A stretch of DNA of 64,000 nucleotides from Streptomyces sp. NBC_01224. Its GTDB lineage: Bacteria; Actinomycetota; Actinomycetes; Streptomycetales; Streptomycetaceae. The notes beneath the pieces are model-generated. The model was given only the letters and a program-made list of their open reading frames with translations. It ran no database searches and was not told the origin of the DNA. Position 1 is the first letter of the stretch. Each line of letters begins with the position of its first letter. The stretch covers positions 2,604,001 to 2,668,000 of the forward strand of contig NZ_CP108529.1 of the NCBI RefSeq assembly GCF_036002945.1, given 5' to 3'. Shown here in pieces: positions 36,756 to 45,247 of this stretch. Both the position numbers and the translations under genes were made by a program.

Positions 36756-37163
36756 TCAGGTCGTGCCACACACCCAGCCGGAGGCGAACCCGCCGATCTC
36801 ACCGGTGGACGGGTGGCCGAGGCCGGCCTTGATGCAGATCTTCACGCCCTCCGGGAAATTGTGACTGTCTTCCTTCTTCGTGGTGCCGTTGCCGTTGCTG
36901 TTCCACACCATGAAGTCGTAGCCCTCGCCCGTCTTGATGGGCGCCACGTCGACCTTGAGAGCGGCGGAGAAGCCGTCCGCACACGTGTCCTTGAGGTACA
37001 GCGTGTCCCCGTTGCTGATGAACCAGCCGTCGGACGTGTGGGTGCAGGAGCCGTAACCGTAGGAGTGCCCCGTGTCGGCGGTAGCCGGAGAGCTCGCAAC
37101 TGCCACGCCTACGACGGCCGCGGCAACAGCGCCCATGACCTTCAACCGAGAAATACGTGCCAC
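36756..37163 (-). CDS. Small secreted protein of unknown function
   Basis: A 135-aa protein with a clear signal peptide (MARISRLKVMGAVAAAVVGVAVASSPATA, cleavage probable after ATA). The mature part of about 105 residues has four or five cysteines (YGSCTHTSDG, LKDTCADGFS, VKICIKAG, ASGWVCGTT), enough for two disulfides. It is rich in Gly, Asn and aromatic residues, suggesting a small beta-rich extracellular protein. I do not recognise the family. It lies between two SipY-type signal peptidase copies, with a strong terminator after it and an AT-richer 164-base upstream region. It therefore looks like an independent cassette brought in with the duplication. Confidence 0.8.
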   Translation of the reverse strand: MARISRLKVMGAVAAAVVGVAVASSPATADTGHSYGYGSCTHTSDGWFISNGDTLYLKDTCADGFSAALKVDVAPIKTGEGYDFMVWNSNGNGTTKKEDSHNFPEGVKICIKAGLGHPSTGEIGGFASGWVCGTT

Positions 37164-37327
37164 ATCTTCCCCCTTGAGCAGCTGTACTGAACGGTCTTCA
37201 AGATCCTATGAAGAGCAGTCCTGCGAGCAACTCCACATCTACCTAATTTTGCTGTTGCTTTGATCACGACTTCACGGCGGCATCCTGCCAAATCAACGCG
37301 AATCAAAAGATCATGACAGTCCGTCAG

Positions 37328-38239
37328 TCAATTCTGCCGTCCGGAATTCAGGCCGGCCCGCCTGCGCCAGATCACGATCGGCACGGCGGCGGCGAGGCCG
37401 ATCGCACCGGGCGCCGCGGCCGCCACGGCACTCAGGCCCGGCTGGTCGAAGGTGTTCGGGACCGGCAGGGTCGCCCAGCGGTTGATCGGCCATGCCACGA
37501 CGATGGCCCGGCCGACGACCTCGTCGTTGGAGACCGTGCCGCTGCCCGGCAGTTCCTGGTGGTATCGGGAGTCGCGGGAGTTCTGGCGGTGGTCACCCAT
37601 CACCCAGATCCGGCCCTCAGGCACCTTGATCGGGCCGAACGGCTCGTCGTTGCAGGGCGTGTTACCCGGGAAGATGAACGACTTCTCGTCCAGGGCCTTG
37701 CCATTGACCACGACAGGGCCGTTCTCCTTGCACTCCACCGTGTCGCCGCCGACGGCGATGACCCGCTTGATCAGGTCCTTCTCCTCGACGGAGGGCATCA
37801 GTCCGATGAAGCTGAGGAACTTCTGCACCACATTCGGATTGGGCGTCTGGGTTTCCTCCAGCCAGCCGCCCGGGTCGTGGAAGACCACGACCTCGCCGCG
37901 CTTGGGCTCCGCGCCGAACCAAGGGGTCAGCTTGTCGACCAGCACCCGGTCGCCCCGCTGGAGCGTGTCCTGCATCGAGTCCGAGGGGATCGAGAACGCC
38001 TGCACCAGAAACGTCTTGATCAGCAGCGCGAGAACCAGCGCGATACCGATGAGCAGGGGGAGCTCCTTCCAGAAGGAGCGCGGCTTCCTCATGGCCCCAA
38101 CAGCGCCCTCCGGAGAGTCGCCGTCACTCCCCGTGCGGCCCGTCGTCCCGGCAGACTCGGCATTCCCCGAATGGTCCGGCCGGTCCTCGGGTTCCTCGTG
38201 TCCGGATCGTGCGCCGACCGCCAAATCCCCCACATCCAC
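37328..38239 (-). CDS. sipY: Type I signal peptidase, SipY-like
   Basis: A 303-aa signal peptidase. The membrane segment is LPLLIGIALVLALLIKTFLVQAF near residue 55. The catalytic Ser is in IPSDSMQDTL and Lys in DLIKRVIAVGGDTVEC. Box E is MGDHRQNSRDSR, and the C-terminal anchor is AAAAPGAIGLAAAVPIVIW. ATG 38239 has a good AAGGAG. This start lies 116 bases inside the sipX frame, an unusually large overlap. By position it is sipY, the third gene of the sipW-sipX-sipY unit. Confidence 0.92.
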   Translation of the reverse strand: MDVGDLAVGARSGHEEPEDRPDHSGNAESAGTTGRTGSDGDSPEGAVGAMRKPRSFWKELPLLIGIALVLALLIKTFLVQAFSIPSDSMQDTLQRGDRVLVDKLTPWFGAEPKRGEVVVFHDPGGWLEETQTPNPNVVQKFLSFIGLMPSVEEKDLIKRVIAVGGDTVECKENGPVVVNGKALDEKSFIFPGNTPCNDEPFGPIKVPEGRIWVMGDHRQNSRDSRYHQELPGSGTVSNDEVVGRAIVVAWPINRWATLPVPNTFDQPGLSAVAAAAPGAIGLAAAVPIVIWRRRAGLNSGRQN

Positions 38240-39200
38240 TCCTTACTCCGTGCCACCGCCTGCGCCCTAGCCGGTGCAGGCCCACCACTCCCATAACGAG
38301 CGGGAGTTCCGCAGGGGTCGGGAGAGGGATCATTCCGTTGGGATCCTTGGACAACACACTATTCGACGGGCCCGACGCAGCAGCCGTCCCGGCGCGCGCG
38401 TCAGGGATCGAGTCGAATGTCGCTGGTTCCTCCAGTTCTCGCCAGTGACCGAAGGGCCAGGCGATCACCACAGCCCGTCCCACGACCTCGTCCTCGGAAA
38501 CCGTGCCGTGTTCCGGCTCGTCCAGGTGATAGCGCGAATCGGCCGAATCGGACCGATGGTCGCCCATCACAAAGATCCGGCCGGCCGGAACCTTTACCTC
38601 GAATTTGATGAGGGAGGGCGGATTACCGGGATGCAGATAGGGCTCATCGAGGGGCACGCCATTGACGGTTATCCGGCCGTCCTTGTCGCAGCACTTCACC
38701 GTGTCGCCGCCGACGGCGACCACCCGCTTGATCAGATCCTGTTCGTCGTCGGACGGCAGCAGCCCGATGAAGGTCAGTGCCTCCTTCAGCTGCTTGACGA
38801 CGACGGGCGGGTTCTTCTTGCCGGTCTTCTCCTGCTTCAGCCAGCGGCCCGGGTCCTTGAAGACGACGACATCGCCGCGCTGGGGCCTGGATCCGAACCA
38901 GGGCGTCAGCTTGTCCACGAGCACCCGGTCGCCGATCCGGATGGTCTGCTCCATCGACCCCGACGGGATCACGAAGGCCTGCACCAGGAAGGTCTTGAGC
39001 ACGAGCGCGATCAGCAGCGCCACAGTGATGAGAAGGGGGATCTCCCGCACCGCCGACCTGCGCCGCCGCCGCTTGACCTTGCGGGCCAGCTTGCGCCGCT
39101 CCGCCCTGGTCGGCAGTGAGCGCGTGGCCGTCGGCCGGCTGCCGGTCGGCACCGGTATCTCGGGGTCGGACCCGCCCTGCCGCCGCCCGCGGTTACCCAT
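38124..39200 (-). CDS. sipX: Type I signal peptidase, SipX-like
   Basis: A 358-aa signal peptidase with a strongly basic N-terminus (RRKLARKVKRRRRRS) before the membrane segment IPLLITVALLIALVLKTFLVQAF. The catalytic Ser is in IPSGSMEQTI and Lys in DLIKRVVAVGGDTVKCCD. Box E is MGDHRSDSADSR. A weak C-terminal hydrophobic segment (LPLVMGVVGLHRLG) is followed by about 40 Gly/Arg-rich residues. These are encoded over the start of sipY in another frame, so the tail may be a recent extension. ATG 39200 overlaps sipW by 8 bases. Confidence 0.9.
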   Translation of the reverse strand: MGNRGRRQGGSDPEIPVPTGSRPTATRSLPTRAERRKLARKVKRRRRRSAVREIPLLITVALLIALVLKTFLVQAFVIPSGSMEQTIRIGDRVLVDKLTPWFGSRPQRGDVVVFKDPGRWLKQEKTGKKNPPVVVKQLKEALTFIGLLPSDDEQDLIKRVVAVGGDTVKCCDKDGRITVNGVPLDEPYLHPGNPPSLIKFEVKVPAGRIFVMGDHRSDSADSRYHLDEPEHGTVSEDEVVGRAVVIAWPFGHWRELEEPATFDSIPDARAGTAAASGPSNSVLSKDPNGMIPLPTPAELPLVMGVVGLHRLGRRRWHGVRSGCGGFGGRRTIRTRGTRGPAGPFGECRVCRDDGPHGE

Positions 39201-39963
39201 GGGCCCCGCCCGTCGCCCGCACACCGGCGAAGGCGGCACTGTCCGGCAGCGAGCCCAGCCGGGCCGGCGGCCAGCCGATCCAGTCCACCCTGCCGATCAC
39301 CATGTCGACCGGGACCATGCCACCGCCCGGTTCTCCCAGGTGGTCACGTGAGTCGCGGGAATTGCTGCGGTGGTCGCCCATCATCCACAGCGTGCCGTCG
39401 GGAACGACGATGTCGAAGCGCACCCCGGACGGCGCATCTCCCGGATACAGGTAGCCCTCGTCGACCGGCCGGCCGTTCACCTCGACCCTTCCGCGCTTGT
39501 CGCAGCAGACCACCCGGTCGCCTCCCACGCCCACCACCCGCTTCACGTAGTCGGTCTCGGCAGGCTCTGCCAGCCCGAGGGACGCTGCCACACCGTGCAG
39601 CAGCCCGGTGACGGGATTCACCTGGGGAGCTTCCTGCACGAACGATCCGGTGCCGTCGAAGACCACCACATCGCCGCGCTGCGGTACGGAGCCGAAACGG
39701 TACGCCAATTTATTGACCAGCACCCGGTCCCCCACTCGCAGTGTGGGCTCCATCGAACCGCTGGGAATCAGGAAGGGCTGCACCACGAAGGCGCTGAGGA
39801 GCAGCACGAAGACCGAGCAGACCGCTCCGAGTGCGGCGGTCCGCCGCCACGAGATCGAGGCGGTCAACCGGTCCGGAATACGCGAGGAGCGCGACCTCTC
39901 CTCCGACCCTGCTGCGGGTGCGGAGGAGCGGTCGCGCTCCGAGGGCTTGGCTTCCGTGTCCAT
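39193..39963 (-). CDS. sipW: Type I signal peptidase, SipW-like
   Basis: A 256-aa signal peptidase. The membrane segment is TAALGAVCSVFVLLLSAFVVQPF near residue 45. The catalytic Ser is in IPSGSMEPTL and Lys in DYVKRVVGVGGDRVVCCD. Box E is MGDHRSNSRDSR. The protein ends soon after the catalytic domain with no C-terminal anchor, as I recall for SipW in other streptomycetes. It begins 45 bases after rplS and overlaps sipX, so it heads the sipW-X-Y unit. Confidence 0.92.
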   Translation of the reverse strand: MDTEAKPSERDRSSAPAAGSEERSRSSRIPDRLTASISWRRTAALGAVCSVFVLLLSAFVVQPFLIPSGSMEPTLRVGDRVLVNKLAYRFGSVPQRGDVVVFDGTGSFVQEAPQVNPVTGLLHGVAASLGLAEPAETDYVKRVVGVGGDRVVCCDKRGRVEVNGRPVDEGYLYPGDAPSGVRFDIVVPDGTLWMMGDHRSNSRDSRDHLGEPGGGMVPVDMVIGRVDWIGWPPARLGSLPDSAAFAGVRATGGAHG

Positions 39964-40008
39964 CGGGGCCAGAGCTTATCCGGCCGTCCTGTGGACCTCG
40001 GAGTCAGC

Positions 40009-40359
40009 TCAGTTGTCGCGCTTCTCCTTGATCTTCGCGGCCTTGCCGCGCAGCTCACGGAGGAAGTACAGCTTGGCGCGACGGACGTCACCGCGGGTGA
40101 CGAGCTCGATCTTCTCGAAGATCGGGCTGTGCACCGGGAAGGTGCGCTCGACGCCGACGCTGAAGGAGACCTTGCGGACCGTGAAGGTCTCGCTGACGCC
40201 CGAACCCTGGCGACGGATGACTACGCCCTTGAACTGCTGGATACGGGAGCGGTTGCCCTCGATCACTCGGACGTGGACGTTGACGGTGTCACCGGGGCGG
40301 AACGCCGGGACGTCGGTACGCAGCGATGCGGCGTTGACGCCATCGAGCAGGGAAGCCAT
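40009..40359 (-). CDS. rplS: 50S ribosomal protein L19
   Basis: A 116-aa ribosomal protein at the 30S-50S interface. It has the family core [54 protein letters not shown] and [28 protein letters not shown] 40359 ([14 protein letters not shown]) is used; the longer frame to 40386 has no better start. It follows trmD by 129 bases. Confidence 0.97.
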   Translation of the reverse strand: MASLLDGVNAASLRTDVPAFRPGDTVNVHVRVIEGNRSRIQQFKGVVIRRQGSGVSETFTVRKVSFSVGVERTFPVHSPIFEKIELVTRGDVRRAKLYFLRELRGKAAKIKEKRDN

Positions 40360-40488
40360 GTTGTCTGCTTTCTTCGCCGATGCCACAGGTCATCGACGGG
40401 AGATAGTAAGGAGATGGGGGTGCTGATCGCGTCGGGCGGGCGTCGTTCCCCCTGTGGCAGGGGCGCACGCCGGACGTACAGCAGCGGC

Positions 40489-41310
40489 CTATTCTTCCAC
40501 GGCCTCGGGCCTGCGCCAAAATCGGCCACCGGGCTCCGGGGACCAGCCGAGGATGGAGAGGATCTCACGGTCCTTCTTGTCGAAGCCGCTCGCCTCGCAG
40601 CGCTCGATGAGATCGGGCCGGTTGAGCGCGGTACGACGGAACGCCTCGTCCCGCCGCCAGCGTGCGATCTTCCCGTGGTGACCGCTGAGCAGGACGTCCG
40701 GGATGCCCCTGCCGCGCCACTCGGGCGGCTTGGTGTAGACGGGTCCCTCCAGCAGATTGGCCATCTCGCCGGGGGCGAAGGAGTCGTCCCGATGCGATTC
40801 GGCGTTGCCGAGCACGCCGGGCAGCAGTCGGGCCACCGCCTCCGTGATCACCAGCACCGCGGCTTCCCCGCCGGCCAGCACATAGTCCCCGATGGACACC
40901 TCGACGACCGGCATGCGGGTCGCGTACTCGTCCATCACCCGCCGGTCGATGCCCTCGTAGCGGGCCGGTGTGAAGATCAGCCAAGGCCGCTCGGAGAGCT
41001 CGACGGCGAGCTCCTGGGTGAACGGGCGGCCGCTGGGTGTGGGCACCACGAGTACCGGGGAGTGCGCCCCGGCCTCGTACCCGCCCGCCAGGGCGTCGTC
41101 CAGCGCCTCGCCCCACGGCTCGGTCTTCATGACCATGCCGGGGCCGCCGCCGTAGGGGGTGTCGTCGACCGTGTTGTGCCGGTCGTACGTCCAGTCCCGC
41201 AGGTCATGCACGTGCACATCCAGGCGACCGCGCGCGCGGGCCTTGCCGACGAGCGAGACGTTCAGCGGTTCCAGGTACTCCGGGAAGATCGTGACGACGT
41301 CGAGGCGCAT
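40489..41310 (-). CDS. trmD: tRNA (guanine(37)-N(1))-methyltransferase
   Basis: A 273-aa SPOUT methyltransferase that methylates G37 of tRNAs. It has RLDVVTIFPEYLEPL at the N-terminus, DDTPYGGGPGMVMK, FTPARYEGIDRRV and the SAM-knot residues in VSIGDYVLAGGEAAVLVI and LLPGVLGNAESH. It overlaps rimM by 1 base, so the two are coupled. Confidence 0.97.
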   Translation of the reverse strand: MRLDVVTIFPEYLEPLNVSLVGKARARGRLDVHVHDLRDWTYDRHNTVDDTPYGGGPGMVMKTEPWGEALDDALAGGYEAGAHSPVLVVPTPSGRPFTQELAVELSERPWLIFTPARYEGIDRRVMDEYATRMPVVEVSIGDYVLAGGEAAVLVITEAVARLLPGVLGNAESHRDDSFAPGEMANLLEGPVYTKPPEWRGRGIPDVLLSGHHGKIARWRRDEAFRRTALNRPDLIERCEASGFDKKDREILSILGWSPEPGGRFWRRPEAVEE

Positions 41311-41894
41311 CAGGCATCCCTCCCGGGCTCGGGCGCCTCGTCCCCGTCGCCCTCTTCGTCGCGCGAGGAGTCGATCACGGCCTGGCTCTCATCGATCAGA
41401 CCGGGCGGCGGGGTGATCACCGCACGCTGCTCCTCCAGATCGATCTCGGTGACGATCTCCTCGACGAACGGAATCATCACCTCGCTGCCGTCCGGCCGCT
41501 CGACGATGAAGAGATCCTGGGACGGCAGATGCGTGATCTCGGTGATCCGGCCGATCTCGGTGCCGTCGGCGAGGACCACGTCGAGGTCCATGAGCTGATG
41601 GTCGTAGAACTCCTCGGGGTCCTCGGGGAGTTCCGCCGGGTCGACCTCGGCGATCAGGAGCGTGTTACGCAGGGCCTCGGCAGCCGTACGGTCGCGTACG
41701 CCCTCGAAGCGGAGCAGCAGCCTTCCGCTGTGCACCCGGCCGGTCTCGATCGTCAGCGGTCCGGCGGTGGCCGGTTCGGTGGCGAGTACGGCCCCGGGCG
41801 CGAGCCTCAGCTCCGGCTCGTCCGTACGCACCTCGACGGTGACCTCGCCCTTGATGCCGTGGGCACGGCCGATCCGCGCGACTACCAACTGCAC
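41310..41894 (-). CDS. rimM: 16S rRNA processing protein RimM
   Basis: A 194-aa assembly factor for the 30S head. The N-terminal domain has [33 protein letters not shown]. The PRC-barrel part has [49 protein letters not shown], with an acidic tail. It is placed between the KH protein and trmD, as in other bacteria. Confidence 0.96.
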   Translation of the reverse strand: MQLVVARIGRAHGIKGEVTVEVRTDEPELRLAPGAVLATEPATAGPLTIETGRVHSGRLLLRFEGVRDRTAAEALRNTLLIAEVDPAELPEDPEEFYDHQLMDLDVVLADGTEIGRITEITHLPSQDLFIVERPDGSEVMIPFVEEIVTEIDLEEQRAVITPPPGLIDESQAVIDSSRDEEGDGDEAPEPGRDA

Positions 41895-41919
41895 CTTGTG
41901 TCTCTCCTGTCATACGACG

Positions 41920-41957
41920 ACGGGCCGGGGCGGGCGCATTGGCCCTCCCCGGCCCGT
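41920..41957 (-). terminator. Hairpin between the KH-protein gene and rimM
   Basis: ACGGGCCGGGG (41920-41930) and CCCCGGCCCGT (41947-41957) form an 11-bp stem in the 80-base gap. It could act as a partial terminator or processing site within the rpsP operon. Confidence 0.5.
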
Positions 41958-41974
41958 GCCGGTGTTCAACTCTG

Positions 41975-42214
41975 TCAGCGAACCTGGTCCACATCGACGA
42001 GGTCGACGCGGATGCCACGGCCGCCGATGGCGCCCACGACGGTTCGCAGTGCGCGTGCGGTGCGGCCGTTGCGGCCGATCACCTTACCGAGGTCGTCGGG
42101 ATGGACCCGGACCTCGAGTACGCGACCACGGCGCAGGTTGCGCGAGGCGACCTGCACATCGTCGGGGTTGTCGACGATGCCCTTCACGAGGTGCTCGAGA
42201 GCCTCCTCGAGCAT
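41975..42214 (-). CDS. KH-domain RNA-binding protein KhpA
   Basis: A 79-aa single KH-domain protein. It has the core DVQVASRNLRRGRVLEVRVHPDDLGKVIGRNGRTARALRTVV, with GKVIGRNG as the GxxG loop. It starts 2 bases after the rpsP stop codon. KhpA proteins bind RNA broadly, often with KhpB/Jag; the role in streptomycetes is not established. Confidence 0.94.
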   Translation of the reverse strand: MLEEALEHLVKGIVDNPDDVQVASRNLRRGRVLEVRVHPDDLGKVIGRNGRTARALRTVVGAIGGRGIRVDLVDVDQVR

Positions 42215-42216
42215 GC

Positions 42217-42660
42217 TCAGGCCTCGGTCGACTCGGCGGGCGCGGCGGCGTCAGCAGCCTCGTCCGCCTTCTTGTCGGCCTTCTTCGCCTTCTGCGTGAT
42301 GGCCTCGCCCTTGGACTCCTCGCCGGTGTCCTTGGCCAGGGCCTCGAACAGGGCGCGCTTGTCGGCCTTGGGCTCCGGCTGCAGCAGCGGCGCGGGGGCC
42401 GGGAGACCCTTGTGGGCCTGCCAGTCACCGGTGAGCTTCAGGATCGCGAGAACCGGCTCGGTCGGCTGGGCGCCGACAGACAGCCAGTACTGCGCACGCT
42501 CCGAGTTGACCTCGATGCGCGAGGGGTTCTGCACCGGGTGGTACAGGCCGATCTCCTCGATGGCCCGGCCGTCACGGCGGGTACGGGAGTCGGCGACGAC
42601 GATGCGGTAGTGAGGCGAACGGATCTTGCCCAGACGCTTCAGCTTGATCTTGACTGCCAC
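42217..42660 (-). CDS. rpsP: 30S ribosomal protein S16
   Basis: A 147-aa ribosomal protein beginning [36 protein letters not shown]. About 80 residues of S16 are followed by an Ala/Lys/Glu-rich tail ([21 protein letters not shown]), typical of actinobacteria and absent in E. coli. It heads the rpsP-KH-rimM-trmD operon. Confidence 0.97.
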   Translation of the reverse strand: MAVKIKLKRLGKIRSPHYRIVVADSRTRRDGRAIEEIGLYHPVQNPSRIEVNSERAQYWLSVGAQPTEPVLAILKLTGDWQAHKGLPAPAPLLQPEPKADKRALFEALAKDTGEESKGEAITQKAKKADKKADEAADAAAPAESTEA

Positions 42661-42817
42661 GGAAGTGGTGTCTCCTGGTCTATGACGTGGTTGGGCACAA
42701 CGAAGATGCCACGTGGGGTTGCGGTACTCGGGTGCCCGATGGACGCGTCAGCCGGAGGAGAGAGGGGTCCTGTGCGACTGTCGAGTACAGCTAGCCATTG
42801 TGCCACACCACATCGGG

Positions 42818-43411
42818 TCACCCCACCGCGACCGCGGCTTCCGGGATGCGGAACGGCTTTCCGCAGCCACCGCAGACGATCGGAGCCTGCGCCAGGACCG
42901 ACGGGACGACGCGCACATTGCGTCCGCAGTCGCAGACGGCCTTGACGCGGACGCCTCCGCCGGAGGAGCCGTGCCGGGCGGCCGGGCCACGGAAGGAACG
43001 CTTGGTGTCGGCGGCGGTGGCGACCGTATGCGCCTTGAGGGCGCGCTGCAGCCGCTCGATCGTCGGGCGGTACCTGCGCTTGGCCTCGGGGTTGAGCGTG
43101 ACCAGCGAGAAGCCACTGCTGGGGTGGGGCTCCTCGGCATGGTCGAGGCCCAGCTCCTCGGCGATCGCGAGGAATCGACGGTTGTGGTAACGGCCGGCTC
43201 GTGAGGTGTCGCGGACACCTCTCGCGGCGGCGATGCCATGGACTGCCTCGTGCAGCAGTCGTTCGAAGGAGAGCTCGGCGCCACAGGCGGACGAGGACTC
43301 TCCGATCAGGGACTCGGGCGCGGCTAGATCCGGCAGCTCGGGGTGGTACCGCTGAATGTCGGCCCACGCCTGCGCCAGCTCTGCGGCAAGTACAGGTGGT
43401 GTCGTGCTCAC
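42818..43411 (-). CDS. SprT-like metallopeptidase-domain protein with C-terminal zinc ribbon
   Basis: A 197-aa protein from GTG 43411 (a GTG at 43474 is in frame). It contains LLHEAVHGIAAARGV, an HExxH zinc motif near residue 60. A later YHNRRFLAIAEELGLD segment is as in SprT-like proteins. The C-terminal 45 residues carry CDCGRNVRVV and CGGCGKPFRI, a four-cysteine zinc ribbon. SprT/Spartan relatives cut DNA-protein crosslinks, but this branch is found mostly in actinomycetes and phages and its role is unknown. It is a single gene, 157 bases upstream of rpsP. Confidence 0.7.
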   Translation of the reverse strand: MSTTPPVLAAELAQAWADIQRYHPELPDLAAPESLIGESSSACGAELSFERLLHEAVHGIAAARGVRDTSRAGRYHNRRFLAIAEELGLDHAEEPHPSSGFSLVTLNPEAKRRYRPTIERLQRALKAHTVATAADTKRSFRGPAARHGSSGGGVRVKAVCDCGRNVRVVPSVLAQAPIVCGGCGKPFRIPEAAVAVG

Positions 43412-43626
43412 GTCGTGACAACGAGCGCGAGTGCCCAGGTGTTCCGATTCCGGGCCATCCCAAATAATTTGCACGTACCAGTCAGTTGCCGTTGATGCGT
43501 CCTGACGAGGGCGGGTGCGCAGATCTGCGGAGAAGTCTCACAGCTCACACCAAGGTGGTACGTAGCGACCCGTACGCCCGGACGCGTAGGCGGCAACCGT
43601 ACGCCGGAGTGCCGAGCGGCTCCGCG

Positions 43627-45042
43627 TCAGTAGGCACGGGCCACCAGGGCGACAGTACCGGGGGCGTCGTCCGCGTCCGGCACCGACCCGTCCTCGGCGA
43701 CCAGACACCGTACGGACACCCCGTGCTCCGCGAGCCGGGCCTCCCCCGCCGCGCCGAGGGCCGACCAGTCGATACGCGCCCAGCCGCCCGCGGCCGTCGC
43801 CTCCACGGCCTCGTCGACGGACGCGACCTCGCTGGTGGACGACTCGCGCCGGCTCCGGGACTCCCTCAGCAGCGTCGCCTGGTCCTCCTCGAGAACCGCC
43901 GGAAGCAGCGCGGGCAGGGCCTCGATCGCGACCGGCTCCTTCCCGCCGGGGATACGCCGGGCCAGCATCGCGGTGCCGTTCTCCAGATCGCGCGGGCCGA
44001 TCTCGATCCGTACCGGCACGCCCTTCAGCTCCCAGTCGACCGCGCGGCGGCCGAACGGGGTGTCGGTGCGGTCGTCGACCTCGGTCCTGATCCCCGCGGC
44101 GCGCAGCCGCTCCCCGATGGACCGGACCGCGGTCAGCACCGCCTCGTCGCCCTTGATCGCGAGGACGACCGCCTGGACGGGCGCGAGCCGCGGCGGCACC
44201 CGGAGGCCGTGATCGTCGCCGTGCGCCATGATCAGCCCGCCGACCATGCGGGTCGACGAGCCCCACGAGGTCTGCCAGACCAGTTCCTGCCTGCCTTCCC
44301 TGGACAGGTAGCTGGTGTGGAAGGCCTTGGCGAAGTTGGTGCCGAGCTCATGGCTCGTACCCATCTGCAGGGCCTTGCCGTCCCGCATCATCCCTTCGAG
44401 CGTCAGGGTGTTGACGGCCCCGGCGAACCGCTCGGCGGGGGTCTTGCGGCCGAGGACCACATCGATGCCGAGTACCTCGACCATGAAGTCCGCGTAGACG
44501 TCCCGTTGGATGTACGCCGCGTACTCCCGGGCCTCCTCGTAGGTGGCGTGGGCGGTGTGGCCCTCCTGCCAGAGGAATTCCGTCGTACGGAGAAAGACCC
44601 GCGGGCGCATCTCCCAGCGCACGACGTTCGCCCACTGGTTGATCAGCAGCGGCAGATCCCGGTAGCTCTGCACCCACTTCGAGAAGTACTCGTTGATGAT
44701 CGTTTCGGACGTCGGCCGCACCACCACGGGCTCTTCGAGCTCTTTTCCACCGGCGTGGGTCACGATCGCGAGCTCCGGCTCGAAGCCCTCGACGTGCTCG
44801 GCTTCGCGTGTCAGGTAAGACTGGGGGATGAAGAGCGGGAAGTAGGCGTTCCGGGCGCCCGCCTGTTTGATACGGGCATCCATCTCCTGCTGCATCCGCT
44901 CCCACAGGCCGTATCCGTACGGCCGGATGACCATGGTGCCGCGCACCGGACCGTTGTCCGCGAGTTCGGCCTTGTTGATCAGATCCTGGTACCAGCGGGG
45001 AAAGTCCTCGGCCTGGGGCGTGAGAACGGGTGCCTTTGCCAT
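43627..45042 (-). CDS. proS: Prolyl-tRNA synthetase, short (archaeal/eukaryotic-type) form
   Basis: A class II synthetase of 471 aa that charges tRNA-Pro. Motif 2 region has VVRPTSETIINEYFSKWVQSYRDLPLLINQWANVVRWEMRPRVFLRTTEFLWQEGHTAHAT, and motif 3 region has LVWQTSWGSSTRMVGGLIMAHGD. It lacks the about 180-residue editing insertion of the bacterial type and has the short C-terminal extension of the archaeal/eukaryotic type. ATG 45042 is used. From memory, streptomycetes carry a full-length bacterial ProRS elsewhere, so this may be a second copy. A resistance or specialised role is possible but not shown by the neighbourhood. Confidence 0.9.
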   Translation of the reverse strand: MAKAPVLTPQAEDFPRWYQDLINKAELADNGPVRGTMVIRPYGYGLWERMQQEMDARIKQAGARNAYFPLFIPQSYLTREAEHVEGFEPELAIVTHAGGKELEEPVVVRPTSETIINEYFSKWVQSYRDLPLLINQWANVVRWEMRPRVFLRTTEFLWQEGHTAHATYEEAREYAAYIQRDVYADFMVEVLGIDVVLGRKTPAERFAGAVNTLTLEGMMRDGKALQMGTSHELGTNFAKAFHTSYLSREGRQELVWQTSWGSSTRMVGGLIMAHGDDHGLRVPPRLAPVQAVVLAIKGDEAVLTAVRSIGERLRAAGIRTEVDDRTDTPFGRRAVDWELKGVPVRIEIGPRDLENGTAMLARRIPGGKEPVAIEALPALLPAVLEEDQATLLRESRSRRESSTSEVASVDEAVEATAAGGWARIDWSALGAAGEARLAEHGVSVRCLVAEDGSVPDADDAPGTVALVARAY

Positions 45043-45247
45043 GGCGCGCATCGTACGGCGATACCGCCCACCACACAGGGCGACGGGCCCTGCTTCCACG
45101 GGCCGTCCCCACGGGCTCACCACCGGAGCACGAAAGCATTGCCATCAGCCCCCTGGACGCGGGCGCGGATGCGCAGTTCTCTGACATACGGGGGGTGCGG
45201 GCGCACACGCACAGGGGGACATCCACTCGGGGCACGACCGATCGGAC

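Noticed and set aside
35525-39963. Assembly artefact of repeated sip genes
   Set aside because: The two SipY-like genes differ at many positions and have different N-termini and flanks, so they are real paralogues rather than a collapsed or duplicated contig piece.
43412-43626. tRNA or small RNA in the gap before the SprT-like gene
   Set aside because: No cloverleaf, CCA-adjacent acceptor stem or T-loop GTTCGA pattern was found; the gap only holds promoter-like sequence.
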